A DNA stretch of 64,000 nucleotides from Desulfovibrio sp. (GTDB taxonomy: Bacteria; Desulfobacterota; Desulfovibrionia; Desulfovibrionales; Desulfovibrionaceae), in contig JAITRF010000034.1 of assembly GCA_031288535.1 (NCBI GenBank), forward strand, positions 1 through 64,000, read 5' to 3'. A program made the position numbers and the translations under genes. Positions 28,925 through 38,268 of the stretch are shown here, in pieces; positions within the stretch are counted from its first letter, which is position 1; every line of letters starts with the position of its first letter. The notes beneath the pieces were generated by a model. That model was not told where the DNA came from and ran no database searches. It was given only the letters and a program-made list of their open reading frames with translations.

Positions 28925-30835
28925 CTATTTTACTTCAGTAAAATCGGCATCCACGACGTCTTCGTCAGCCTTTCTCCCCTGTCCGCTCTGCGCCCCCACA
29001 TCCGCCCCTCCATCGGCGGCGGCCCCTCCTTCGGACTTTTGGGCGTACAACTGCTCGGCAAGCTTGTGCGAGGAGTTGGAAAGCTGATCCATGGCAGTCT
29101 TTATGGCTTCTACGGAATCTCCCTCCATTGCCTTTTTCAGAGCGGCGGTCGCGCTCTCGATGTCGGATTTCACAGCGGCATCCACTTTGCCGCCAAGATC
29201 ATGCAGGGACTTTTCAGTCGCATAAATCAACGAATCCGCATGATTGCGCACTTCAATAAGTTCGAGTTTCTTCTTGTCCTCGTCGGCATGGGATTCGGCT
29301 TCCTTGATCAGGCGTTGTATTTCGTTTTCCGAAAGGCCGGAGGAGGCGGTGATGCGGATGGTTTGCTCCTTGCCCGTTCCCATGTCTTTGGCCGAGACGT
29401 TTACTATGCCGTTGGCGTCTATATCAAAGGAGACCTCGATCTGCGGCAGTCCGCGCGGAGCGGGAGGGATGCCGGTAAGCTCGAAGCGCCCGAGGGTCAT
29501 GTTGTCCGCGGCCATATTCCGTTCGCCCTGAAGCACATGAATGGACACCGAGGGCTGGTTGTCCGCGGCCGTCGTGAAAACCTGGCTCTTGCGCGTGGGA
29601 ATCGTGGTGTTGCGGTCTATGAGTCTGGTCATCACCCCGCCCAGAGTTTCAATGCCCAAAGACAGCGGGGTAACGTCGAGAAGCAGCACGTCCTTCACGT
29701 CCCCGGCCAGGATGCCGCCCTGGATGGCTGCGCCCATGGCCACGACCTCGTCCGGGTTCACCGAGCGGTTCGGCTCTTTGGCGAAAAATTCCTGCACGGA
29801 CTTCTGCACCAGCGGCATCCTGGTCATGCCGCCGACCAGCACAACTTCGTTGATGTCTTTGGCCGAGAGGCCGGCGTCGGCCAAGGCCTTCCGGCACGGT
29901 TCGACAGTGCGCTGCACCAGATCCTGCACCATGGACTCCAGCTTGGCTCTGGAAAGCTTCATGAGCAGATGCTTCGGGCCGGTCTGATCCGCCGTGATGA
30001 AGGGCAGATTGACCTCTGTTTCCATGCTGGTCGACAAATCCTTCTTGGCTTTTTCCGCCGCTTCTTTAAGGCGTTGAAGGGCAAGGCGATCCTTGGAAAG
30101 ATCCACACCGCTCTCTTTTCTGAACTCCTCAACCAGCCAGTTGATCACGCGCTGGTCGAAATCCTCGCCGCCAAGAAAGGTGTCGCCGTTGGTGGCCCGC
30201 ACTTCGACCACGCCGTCGCCGACTTCCAGAATGGATATGTCAAAGGTGCCGCCGCCTAGGTCGAAAACGGCGATCTTCTCGTTGGTTTTGCGATCCGAAC
30301 CATAGGCCAGAGATGCGGCGGTAGGCTCGTTGATGATGCGCTTTACGTCCAGCCCGGCGATGCGTCCGGCGTCTTTGGTCGCCTGACGCTGGGAATCGTT
30401 AAAGTAGGCCGGGACGGTGATTACAGCTTCCGTGACCGGTTCTCCGAGATAAGCCTCGGCGTCGGCCTTGAGCTTGCCCAGGATCATGGCGGAAATTTCC
30501 GCGGCCGTGTAGGTGCGGCCCTCAATCTCAACAGCGGCGTCGCCGTTTTTGTCGGCGACTATGCGATAGGGACTGTGCTTCTTCCACTCCCGGATTTCCG
30601 GCGCGTCGGACTTGCGTCCCATCAGGCGCTTGATCCCGAACACCGTGCGTTCCGGGTTGGTCACAGCCTGGCGCTTGGCTATATCTCCAACCAGACGTTC
30701 CTTGTCCGTGAAACCGACAATCGACGGCGTCGTGCGTCCTCCCTCCGGGTTGGTTATACACTTGGCATCCTTACCTTCCATGACAAAAACGCAGGAATTG
30801 GTGGTGCCGAGATCTATCCCTATTATTTTGCCCAT
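28925..30835 (-). CDS. dnaK: Molecular chaperone DnaK
   Basis: [34 protein letters not shown], full-length 636 aa; AGGAGG RBS. Confidence 0.98.
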   Translation of the reverse strand: MGKIIGIDLGTTNSCVFVMEGKDAKCITNPEGGRTTPSIVGFTDKERLVGDIAKRQAVTNPERTVFGIKRLMGRKSDAPEIREWKKHSPYRIVADKNGDAAVEIEGRTYTAAEISAMILGKLKADAEAYLGEPVTEAVITVPAYFNDSQRQATKDAGRIAGLDVKRIINEPTAASLAYGSDRKTNEKIAVFDLGGGTFDISILEVGDGVVEVRATNGDTFLGGEDFDQRVINWLVEEFRKESGVDLSKDRLALQRLKEAAEKAKKDLSTSMETEVNLPFITADQTGPKHLLMKLSRAKLESMVQDLVQRTVEPCRKALADAGLSAKDINEVVLVGGMTRMPLVQKSVQEFFAKEPNRSVNPDEVVAMGAAIQGGILAGDVKDVLLLDVTPLSLGIETLGGVMTRLIDRNTTIPTRKSQVFTTAADNQPSVSIHVLQGERNMAADNMTLGRFELTGIPPAPRGLPQIEVSFDIDANGIVNVSAKDMGTGKEQTIRITASSGLSENEIQRLIKEAESHADEDKKKLELIEVRNHADSLIYATEKSLHDLGGKVDAAVKSDIESATAALKKAMEGDSVEAIKTAMDQLSNSSHKLAEQLYAQKSEGGAAADGGADVGAQSGQGRKADEDVVDADFTEVK

Positions 30836-30944
30836 ATATCAAGTCCTCCTAGGATGTGTCATGTCGTCTCACGCACATAGGTAACAACGATTTTGCAAAC
30901 GTCCAGAGGATTGGCGAGAAAAAAAAGCAAAATAGCCGCACGGC

Positions 30945-30973
30945 TTGACCGGAAAAGAAAGCCGTAATATAAA
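30945..30973 (+). promoter_or_regulatory. Predicted sigma70 promoter for TRAP transporter operon
   Basis: TTGACC-N17-TATAAA upstream of dctP-like gene. Confidence 0.5.
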
Positions 30974-31122
30974 GCTGAAAATGTGTATTTCCCGGCCTTG
31001 AGGCTGCAGATAACCCAAGCCGGGCCTTTGGCAGTCTTGAGGCTTTGCCGGCGACCCGCCTAACTCCGGGCACATGCCTGCAAGCGCACCCCTTTCCCGC
31101 ACCATCCACCGGAGGCGTCACT

Positions 31123-32109
31123 ATGAAACGCTTGAGTATCGTTCTCTTGGCCTTGGCCGTCCTCTCATTCGGGCTGGTTACGGCGGCCCACTCGGCCGTC
31201 ACCATCCAAATCGCCGGAATGAAGCCCGAAGGAGAACCGGAAACCCTCGGCATGCACAAGTTCGGCGAGATTCTGACCAAACTCTCGGCAGGCAAATATG
31301 AGGTCAAGGTCTTCCCGAACAGCCAGCTCGGCAAAGAAAACGCCTATATAGCCAGCACCCGGCGCGGCACGATCCAGATGTGCGCCACCGGGACGCAGAC
31401 ATCCGCCCTGTTCCCGGCCATGGCCATGCTTGAAACCCCCATGCTTTTCAGCAGCCTGGATCACGCCCGGCGCGCCATGAACGGAAAAACCTTCGAACTG
31501 ATCAACAAGGGATTTCCGGAAAAATCCGGTCTGCGCACCTTAAACGCCTTCCCCCTCGGATTTCGCCATTTCTATTCCAAAAAAGCCCTGAAAAGCATGG
31601 ATGACCTGAAGGGACTGAAAATGCGCGTCCCCAACATCCCGCTCTACGTGAACTTCGCCAAGGAATGCGGGATCAGCGGGCAGCCCATGCCCTTTGCGGA
31701 AGTGCCGGCGGCCCTGGATCAGGGCGTCATCGACGGCGGCGACAGCCCCCTGGCCGACATCATGGCCCTCAAGATGTATGAAATCACGCCGAACATCACT
31801 TTGAGCGGGCATATCCTCGTCATCCATTCCCTGTATATAAACGAAGAATTCTACAGCAAACTTCCGGATCAGGACAGGGCCTGGTTCGACCAGGCGGCCA
31901 GGGAATCCGCCGATTACGTCTGGGACCTGATGGCCGACCTTGAAAAAGAAGCCGTCAAAGCCATTACCTCCGGGGGCGGCAAAATCACCGAACCTTCGCC
32001 GGAATTCCGCGCCGCCATGCTCGAAGCCGGGAAAAGAAGCTGGTCCCTCTTTTACGACACCGTTCCCAACGCCAAGGAAATTCTCGACAGCGCCGCGGAA
32101 TACAAATAA
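31123..32109 (+). CDS. TRAP transporter substrate-binding protein (DctP family)
   Basis: Signal peptide, DctP fold motifs (LKGLKMRVPNIPLYV, GVIDGGDSPLADI). Confidence 0.93.
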   Translation: MKRLSIVLLALAVLSFGLVTAAHSAVTIQIAGMKPEGEPETLGMHKFGEILTKLSAGKYEVKVFPNSQLGKENAYIASTRRGTIQMCATGTQTSALFPAMAMLETPMLFSSLDHARRAMNGKTFELINKGFPEKSGLRTLNAFPLGFRHFYSKKALKSMDDLKGLKMRVPNIPLYVNFAKECGISGQPMPFAEVPAALDQGVIDGGDSPLADIMALKMYEITPNITLSGHILVIHSLYINEEFYSKLPDQDRAWFDQAARESADYVWDLMADLEKEAVKAITSGGGKITEPSPEFRAAMLEAGKRSWSLFYDTVPNAKEILDSAAEYK

Positions 32110-32165
32110 GCGCCGCAACGCAAACCCGGGAGGGGACAAACTCCGCTCTCCCTCAAAACGGACCC

Positions 32166-32200
32166 GGAGCGGTTTATGCATTTCGGTGTTAAACCGCTCC
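32166..32200. repeat. REP-like palindrome / possible intra-operon attenuator
   Basis: Perfect 11 bp stem GGAGCGGTTTA...TAAACCGCTCC. Confidence 0.7.
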
Positions 32201-32213
32201 AAACGGCGTAGGC

Positions 32214-32297
32214 CAGCCGGAAACCTCCCGGCCGACGATCTCCGCGTCGGGAAGTTTACTTTTCAGTGCGTATAGCTGCAACAATACGGAGGCGGAT
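32214..32297 (+). promoter_or_regulatory. Conserved leader element shared with the response-regulator gene at 63399
   Basis: CAGCCGGAAAC ... AAGTTTACTTTTCA ... ACGGAGG in same order and near-identical spacing in both leaders. Confidence 0.6.
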
Positions 32298-32882
32298 ATG
32301 TCCGATCGTGAAGAAATGCGGCATGAGCCGGACAACTTGGCCGGCGGCCCGTCCGCGGGGGCAAAAAGCCCGGCTCCGGCGACCAAAACCGAGACCCCGG
32401 GGGAATTTGCCTTTCAGCTGTTCTGCGCGGTCATCTTTCTCGGCATGATCGGCCTCGTCTTCTACAACGCCTTTCTTCGCTACGTCTTCGGTTCCAGTTT
32501 CACGCCGAGCGAGGAATGGGCACGTTTTCTCTTTATCTACATCACCTTTTTCGGAGCCATAGAAGCTTTTTACCGCAACAAGCACATCGCTGTGGACATG
32601 TTCGTCGGACTGTTGCGGGGCGCGACGCGCAAAACCGTGGACGTCGCGGCCTCGCTGCTCACCCTGGTCGCCTTGGCCTTCATGCTCTGGGGAGGAATAA
32701 TCCTGGTCGAACAGACCATGGACACTTACTCCGTGGCGACCGACATCAACCTGGCCTTCATCAACGGTTCTCTGCCCATTATGGCGGGGGCCGCGCTCGT
32801 CATCCGCATCAGGGACTTTTTCCGCCTTCTCAAAAAACCGGCCGGTGAATTTACCAGAAACATTGCGCCGAACCTGGATTGA
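32298..32882 (+). CDS. TRAP transporter small permease (DctQ family)
   Basis: Four-TM DctQ-like sequence between DctP and DctM genes. Confidence 0.9.
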   Translation: MSDREEMRHEPDNLAGGPSAGAKSPAPATKTETPGEFAFQLFCAVIFLGMIGLVFYNAFLRYVFGSSFTPSEEWARFLFIYITFFGAIEAFYRNKHIAVDMFVGLLRGATRKTVDVAASLLTLVALAFMLWGGIILVEQTMDTYSVATDINLAFINGSLPIMAGAALVIRIRDFFRLLKKPAGEFTRNIAPNLD

Positions 32883-32902
32883 AACAACACGGGGACCAAA
32901 CT

Positions 32903-34189
32903 ATGGAACAGTTGTTTTTTTTCTTCGGCAGCCTCTTTTTATTCCTGGCTATGGGCATCCCCATCTCCATGGTGCTCATGCTCTGCTCGATGGTCCTCAT
33001 GTACTCGAGCGGCGTATGGGACGTGATGATAATTCCGAACATCATGCTGGACGGAGCGGACAATTTCCCTCTGATGGCCATCCCCTTCTTTATCTTCGCC
33101 GGGGAAATCATGGCCGCCGGAGGACTTTCCAAACGCGTGGTGCAACTCGCCCAGCTTATCATCGGCCGGGTAAAGGGCGGCCTCGGCTACGCTGCCATCC
33201 TGGCCAGCATCATCTTTGCCGGACTCATGGGCAGTTCGGTCGGTGAAGCAGCCGCTCTCGGCGGACTGCTCCTGCCCATGATGAAAGAAGCCGGCTATGA
33301 CCACGGCCGCGCCGGCGGCATCATCGCCTCCGGGGCCATTCTGGGGCCCATCATCCCCCCCAGCACCAACTTCATAATCCTCGGGGCAACGGTAAGCCTT
33401 TCCATTACCAGGCTCTTCATGATCGGGCTTTTCCCCGGCCTGCTTCTGGGTTTCGGACTGATGATCGTCTGGTTTTTCATAGTGCGCAAAGACGGCTACA
33501 CCGAGATCATCACCTTCACCCGCGCCGAAGCCATAGCCATTCTCAAGGATGCCATCCCCGCCTTCATGTTGCCGGTCCTGCTGCTCGGCGGCATCCGTTT
33601 CGGGGTCTTCACTCCCACCGAGGGCGGAGCCTTCGCGGCCGTCTTCGCCATCGTCGTCTGCATGTGCTATTATCGGGAACTGCCCCTGCGCGGCCTCCTG
33701 CGCGTCAGCGTCGCCGCCGCCCGCACGACGGCGGTGGTCATGCTTATCGTGGCGACGGCCACGGCTGTGGGATACTTTATCACCCTGGCCCAGATACCCA
33801 CGCACATAGCCAGCGTTTTTTCCAATTACATCGACTCCCCGCGCATCCTGCTCACGATCATCATGATGTTCCTGCTTGTGGCCGGGATGGTCATGGACCT
33901 CACCCCCAACGTCCTGATCTTCGCCCCGGTCTTTTACCCCCTGATCCAGCAGGCGGGCATCGACCCTTACCATTTCGGCCTGCTCTTCATTCTCAACCTC
34001 GGCATCGGGGTCATCACTCCGCCGGTGGGCACGGTCCTTTACGTGGTGTGCGGCATAGGCAACATCTCCCTCATGCACTTGGTACGCAAGATGCTGCCCT
34101 TCATAATGATGGAAATTGCCATACTCTTTTTGCTGGTCTATTTCCCCGCCCTCTCGCTGACGCCCCTCAAATGGCTGATGAGCGGCTAG
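32903..34189 (+). CDS. TRAP transporter large permease (DctM family)
   Basis: GLMGSSVGEAAALGGLLLPMMKEAGYDHGRAGGIIASGAILGPIIPPSTNFI. Confidence 0.95.
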   Translation: MEQLFFFFGSLFLFLAMGIPISMVLMLCSMVLMYSSGVWDVMIIPNIMLDGADNFPLMAIPFFIFAGEIMAAGGLSKRVVQLAQLIIGRVKGGLGYAAILASIIFAGLMGSSVGEAAALGGLLLPMMKEAGYDHGRAGGIIASGAILGPIIPPSTNFIILGATVSLSITRLFMIGLFPGLLLGFGLMIVWFFIVRKDGYTEIITFTRAEAIAILKDAIPAFMLPVLLLGGIRFGVFTPTEGGAFAAVFAIVVCMCYYRELPLRGLLRVSVAAARTTAVVMLIVATATAVGYFITLAQIPTHIASVFSNYIDSPRILLTIIMMFLLVAGMVMDLTPNVLIFAPVFYPLIQQAGIDPYHFGLLFILNLGIGVITPPVGTVLYVVCGIGNISLMHLVRKMLPFIMMEIAILFLLVYFPALSLTPLKWLMSG

Positions 34190-34191
34190 AT

Positions 34192-34311
34192 CAGTTCAAC
34201 TTTGAAAAGTTGGACTGCGCTCTGCAAGGATTTGCTTGCAAATCCTTGCCGCGAAATGCTTGCAGGCGGGCTTTGCTCGCCGTTAAGCAAGCATTTCAAG
34301 CGTAAACGCTC
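34192..34311 (+). repeat. Modular REP-like palindromic element
   Basis: CAGTTCAACTTTGAAA...GGACTG, AAGGATTTGC/GCAAATCCTT, AAATGCTTGC...GCAAGCATTT; related copies at 44561-44682 and 45998-46093. Confidence 0.8.
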
Positions 34312-34336
34312 TAATGTGAAACGCGCAGGTTGAAAT

Positions 34337-35101
34337 ATGCCCTACCTCGGCAAACACTGTTTCGTCCTCGACCTGGACGGCACGGTCTACCTAGGCGACA
34401 AGCCCATCGCCGGGGCTGTGGACTTCATCCTCCGTCGTTGGGGAGACTGCGATTTCCATTTTTTGAGCAACAATACCTCCAAGGGACCCGGCACCTATCT
34501 GGAAAAACTCCGGCGCATGGGCATCATCGCCGAAGAAAACCGCCTCCTGTCGCCTACGCTCCCTCTGGTCGAGCATTTGCGCGCCCAAAACATCCGCGCA
34601 GCTTACCTCGTGGGCAACCGGGACTACGAAAAAGCCCTGCGCGAAGCCATGCCGGAGTTGCGCCTTGAACCGGGGGAGGCCCAGGCGGTCATCCTGGCCT
34701 ACGATACGGAACTGACTTACGAAAAACTGGTTATTTCCGCGCATCTCCTGCAAAAGCCGCACATAGCCTACCTGGCCACGCACCCGGACCTCGTATGCCC
34801 CGACCCGGCCGGTCCCCTGCCGGACGTCGGCAGTTTTATCGCCCTCTACCAGAAAGCCACCGGCCGCCTGCCGGATCGGATATTCGGAAAACCCGACCCG
34901 GCGGTCCTCTCCCCCCTCCTCGTCCGCTACCCGCGCAAACAAATGGTCATGGTCGGGGATCGCCTGAGCACCGACAAAAAACTAGCTGAAAACGCCGGCA
35001 TAGACTTCGTGCTGGTTTTAAGCGGGGAAGCGACCCTTGAAGACCTTGCCGGGGAAAGCCGAAAACCCTGGAAAGTCGTGCAGGACCTCGGCGACCTGTG
35101 A
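34337..35101 (+). CDS. HAD-IIA family (NagD-like) phosphatase
   Basis: CFVLDLDGTVYLGDKPIAGAVDFI, NNTSKGP, MVGDRLSTD. Confidence 0.9.
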   Translation: MPYLGKHCFVLDLDGTVYLGDKPIAGAVDFILRRWGDCDFHFLSNNTSKGPGTYLEKLRRMGIIAEENRLLSPTLPLVEHLRAQNIRAAYLVGNRDYEKALREAMPELRLEPGEAQAVILAYDTELTYEKLVISAHLLQKPHIAYLATHPDLVCPDPAGPLPDVGSFIALYQKATGRLPDRIFGKPDPAVLSPLLVRYPRKQMVMVGDRLSTDKKLAENAGIDFVLVLSGEATLEDLAGESRKPWKVVQDLGDL

Positions 35102-35154
35102 TTTCGCTCCTTGCCTTTCGCGCTAAGGCATGGGATAAGGAAATCAGGACAGCC

Positions 35155-38100
35155 ATGAACAAGACCTTAAAGACCCGCGTCGTCGTGATCGGCGGCGGGG
35201 CGACCGGGACCGGAACCGCGCGGGACCTGTCCATGCGCGGCATCCCCTGCATCCTGCTCGAACAGGGCGACCTTTGCGCCGGCGCCAGTTCGCGCTTTCA
35301 CGGACTGCTGCACAGCGGCGCGCGCTATGCGGTCGGAGACCCGGAAGCGGCCCGCGAATGCATCTCCGAAAACCGGATACTGCGCCGCATCGCCCCCAAC
35401 TGCGTCGAAAAAACCGAAGGCTGGTTCACCCTCTGCGCGCAGGACGACCCGGCTTACGCGCCCGTCTGGCTTGCGGCCTGCGCACATTGCGGCATTGCCG
35501 CGCAGGAAATCGCTCCGGCAAAAGCGTTCGAGCTTGAACCCAATATGAGCCGGGATATAAAAGCCGTTTACCGGGTGCCGGACTCCGCCGTGGACGGCTT
35601 TCGCATGGTCGGGCACAATGCCGCCTCCGCCCGCCTGCACGGTGCGCGAATTTATCCCTACACCCGAGTCACGGACATCATTACGGAACAGGGGCGAATT
35701 GTCGGCGTCCTGGCCCAAAACCGCGCCGCCGGCGAGACAATCCGGATCGAATGCGAATATCTCATCAACGCCTCCGGGGCCTGGGCCGGACAGGTTGCGG
35801 CCCTGGCCGGGATTACACTCGGAGTCTCCCCGGACCGCGGACTCCTGCTCGCCTTCAACCATCGCTTTACAGACAGGATAATCAACCGCCTGCGCAAATC
35901 CCAGGACGGCGATATTTTCGTGCCCCACGGCAACATAACCATCTTCGGAACCACATCTGTCCCCGTCGACAACCCGGACGACACCGGAGTGGAGACAAAA
36001 GAAGCCCTTCGTCTTCTGGAGGAAGGAGAAGCCGTTTTCCCCAGGCTGCGCGACTACCGCATCCTGCGGGCCTTTGCCGGAACCCGCCCGCTATATTCCC
36101 CGGACGCCGCCTCCGGCCGGTCGGCCACGCGCAATTTCGTGATCTTGGATCATGAGCCGGACGGCCTTGAGGGCATGGCCACGGTCACCGGAGGAAAATT
36201 CACATCTTTCAGGCTCATGGCGGAAAAAATCAGCAACCTGGCCGCAAAACGCCTGGACGTGGCCGCTCCCTGCCGCACCGCTCAAGAACCGCTTGTCCCT
36301 GAACCCTCCAAACGTCTGCTGCGCCGCGCGGCCAAGGTGTTCCCCCTGGCCGGGGCCGACCCGGCGCTCGCGCGTCTGGGTCTTGACCTGGAAAAAGCCG
36401 TCGCCGCCGCCGAATCCGCTCCCTGGAAAAAAAACTTGCTCTGCGAATGCGAAATGGTCACACGGGCGGAATTTGAAACAGCGGCGGCCGAGGTCGCAGG
36501 GCAATACGCCAAGGCCCGCCCCGAAGCCTCACCCGGAGAAGGCAACTCCCCATCCTTGCGGCAAAAAGCAAACGCGCCTTCCGCTGAAAAAACGCACGGC
36601 TTTCACGCCCTGACCGCCCTGAACGACTTGCGCAGACGCACGCGCATGGGCATGGGCACCTGCCAGGGAAACTTCTGCGCTCTGCGCGCCGGGGCCGCTC
36701 TGGCGGAATCCGACGTACTGCATCCGCTTGATCCGCAAAAAATGCTGCGGGAATTTCTTGAGGAACGCTGGCGCGGCATCCGTCCCCTGCTCTGGGGCAA
36801 ACAACTGCGCGAGGTGGAGCTGGAGCGCGGCATCTATATGGCCTCCCTCAATATTGACGGACGGCCGCCGCAATACCCGGACCCCGCTCCTTACACCGGC
36901 GAAGACGCGACGGCCGGAAAAAACGCCGCTTTCCCGCCTCCTCGCACAGTCCACGGCGGGAACGGCTTGCCTGTTTCAGGAAAAAGCGCCTCGTCCTCCG
37001 GCGTGGAGGGTTACGAGGTAATAGTTGTGGGGGCGGGGCTCGCCGGACTCGCCGCCGCGGTAAGCGCGGCCGAACGGGGCAGGAAAACCCTTTTGCTGAG
37101 CAACGGCGCCGGAACCCTGAGCATAGGAGGCGGCACCATAGATATTCTCGGCTATCTCAAAGGCGAGCCGGTCAGAGAGGATCCAATCTCCGCCTTCAAA
37201 AGCCTCGAGCCGGAACATCCCTATGCCCTGCTGGGCGCCGATGCCGTATTGGAAGCTCTGGAATTCATACAAAAACTTTCTAACGAAGAGGGAGAGTGCC
37301 TGGTTCAGGCCGGTAGCCGGGAGAGCGGCAACGCCTGGCTGCCCACATCCGCCGGAACCCTGAAACCTGTATGGCTGGCCGGTCCGGGCACGGACCCGGC
37401 CGCGCTGCGCTGCGCCCGTTCTCTGGCCGTGGCCGGGGTCGAGGGACTGAAAGATTTTTCCCCGCGCATGCTCGCGCGCGGCCTCTCCCAGACCGAAACC
37501 TTCGCCGGGAAAAGCCTGCTCCCGGTCATGCTGCCCTCGCCCCTGGCGCACTCCGGGGAGCGCGACCTCAGTTCCCTTGATCTGGCCCGTTTCGCGGACA
37601 GCCCCGAAGGAACCGACTGGCTGTGCCGTGAACTGGCAAAGATCGCGGCCAAGGCGCAAGCGCTGCTTGTCCCGGCCATCCTGGGCGTTTGCGGGACTGC
37701 CGGCATACATTCCAAGCTGCTCGCAACGCTCGGCCTGCCCGTAATGGAGGCCATCTGCCCTCCCCCGGCCGTCGCCGGGCTGCGCATACAGCGCAAGTTG
37801 CGCGAAAGACTGCGAGAATTGTCCGTTTCCGTTTTTGACAACATCGAAATCAGCGGCGCCAGGGTTGAAAACGGACGCTGTCTCTGGCTCGAAACTCAGA
37901 AAGACGGCAAAGGCCCCGCATATCCGGCCGAATCCTTCGTCATCGCCACCGGCGGAGTTTTCGGCAACGGCATAAATACTTCACCCGGCAAAGCCTTTGA
38001 AAGCATCTTCAAACTGCCCCTGCCCATGCCGGAAAGAACCGAAGAATGGTCGGAAACGCTTTTCTTCGCGTCAAAATCACACCCGTTTGCACGCATGGGG

Positions 38101-38265
38101 GTCGCAGTCAACAAAGAACTGCATCCTGTGGACGAAAACGGGGCGCAGGTGCTCGACAATGTTTTTTTTGCTGGAAAAACTCTGGGCGGCTATGATTTCG
38201 CCTCGGAAAAGTCCGGCAGCGGCGTAGCTCTCTGCACCGGACGCTTCGCCGGCGCAAAGGCGTGA
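35155..38265 (+). CDS. glpAB: Anaerobic glycerol-3-phosphate dehydrogenase, fused GlpA-GlpB
   Basis: N-term TRVVVIGGGATGTGTARDLSMRGIPCILLEQGDLCAGASSRFHGLLHSGARYA (GlpA) with BFD-type cysteines; C-term YEVIVVGAGLAGLAAAVSAAERGRKTLLLSNGAGTLSIGGGTIDILGYL (GlpB); one uninterrupted ORF. Confidence 0.92.
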   Translation: MNKTLKTRVVVIGGGATGTGTARDLSMRGIPCILLEQGDLCAGASSRFHGLLHSGARYAVGDPEAARECISENRILRRIAPNCVEKTEGWFTLCAQDDPAYAPVWLAACAHCGIAAQEIAPAKAFELEPNMSRDIKAVYRVPDSAVDGFRMVGHNAASARLHGARIYPYTRVTDIITEQGRIVGVLAQNRAAGETIRIECEYLINASGAWAGQVAALAGITLGVSPDRGLLLAFNHRFTDRIINRLRKSQDGDIFVPHGNITIFGTTSVPVDNPDDTGVETKEALRLLEEGEAVFPRLRDYRILRAFAGTRPLYSPDAASGRSATRNFVILDHEPDGLEGMATVTGGKFTSFRLMAEKISNLAAKRLDVAAPCRTAQEPLVPEPSKRLLRRAAKVFPLAGADPALARLGLDLEKAVAAAESAPWKKNLLCECEMVTRAEFETAAAEVAGQYAKARPEASPGEGNSPSLRQKANAPSAEKTHGFHALTALNDLRRRTRMGMGTCQGNFCALRAGAALAESDVLHPLDPQKMLREFLEERWRGIRPLLWGKQLREVELERGIYMASLNIDGRPPQYPDPAPYTGEDATAGKNAAFPPPRTVHGGNGLPVSGKSASSSGVEGYEVIVVGAGLAGLAAAVSAAERGRKTLLLSNGAGTLSIGGGTIDILGYLKGEPVREDPISAFKSLEPEHPYALLGADAVLEALEFIQKLSNEEGECLVQAGSRESGNAWLPTSAGTLKPVWLAGPGTDPAALRCARSLAVAGVEGLKDFSPRMLARGLSQTETFAGKSLLPVMLPSPLAHSGERDLSSLDLARFADSPEGTDWLCRELAKIAAKAQALLVPAILGVCGTAGIHSKLLATLGLPVMEAICPPPAVAGLRIQRKLRERLRELSVSVFDNIEISGARVENGRCLWLETQKDGKGPAYPAESFVIATGGVFGNGINTSPGKAFESIFKLPLPMPERTEEWSETLFFASKSHPFARMGVAVNKELHPVDENGAQVLDNVFFAGKTLGGYDFASEKSGSGVALCTGRFAGAKA

Positions 38266-38268
38266 TTT

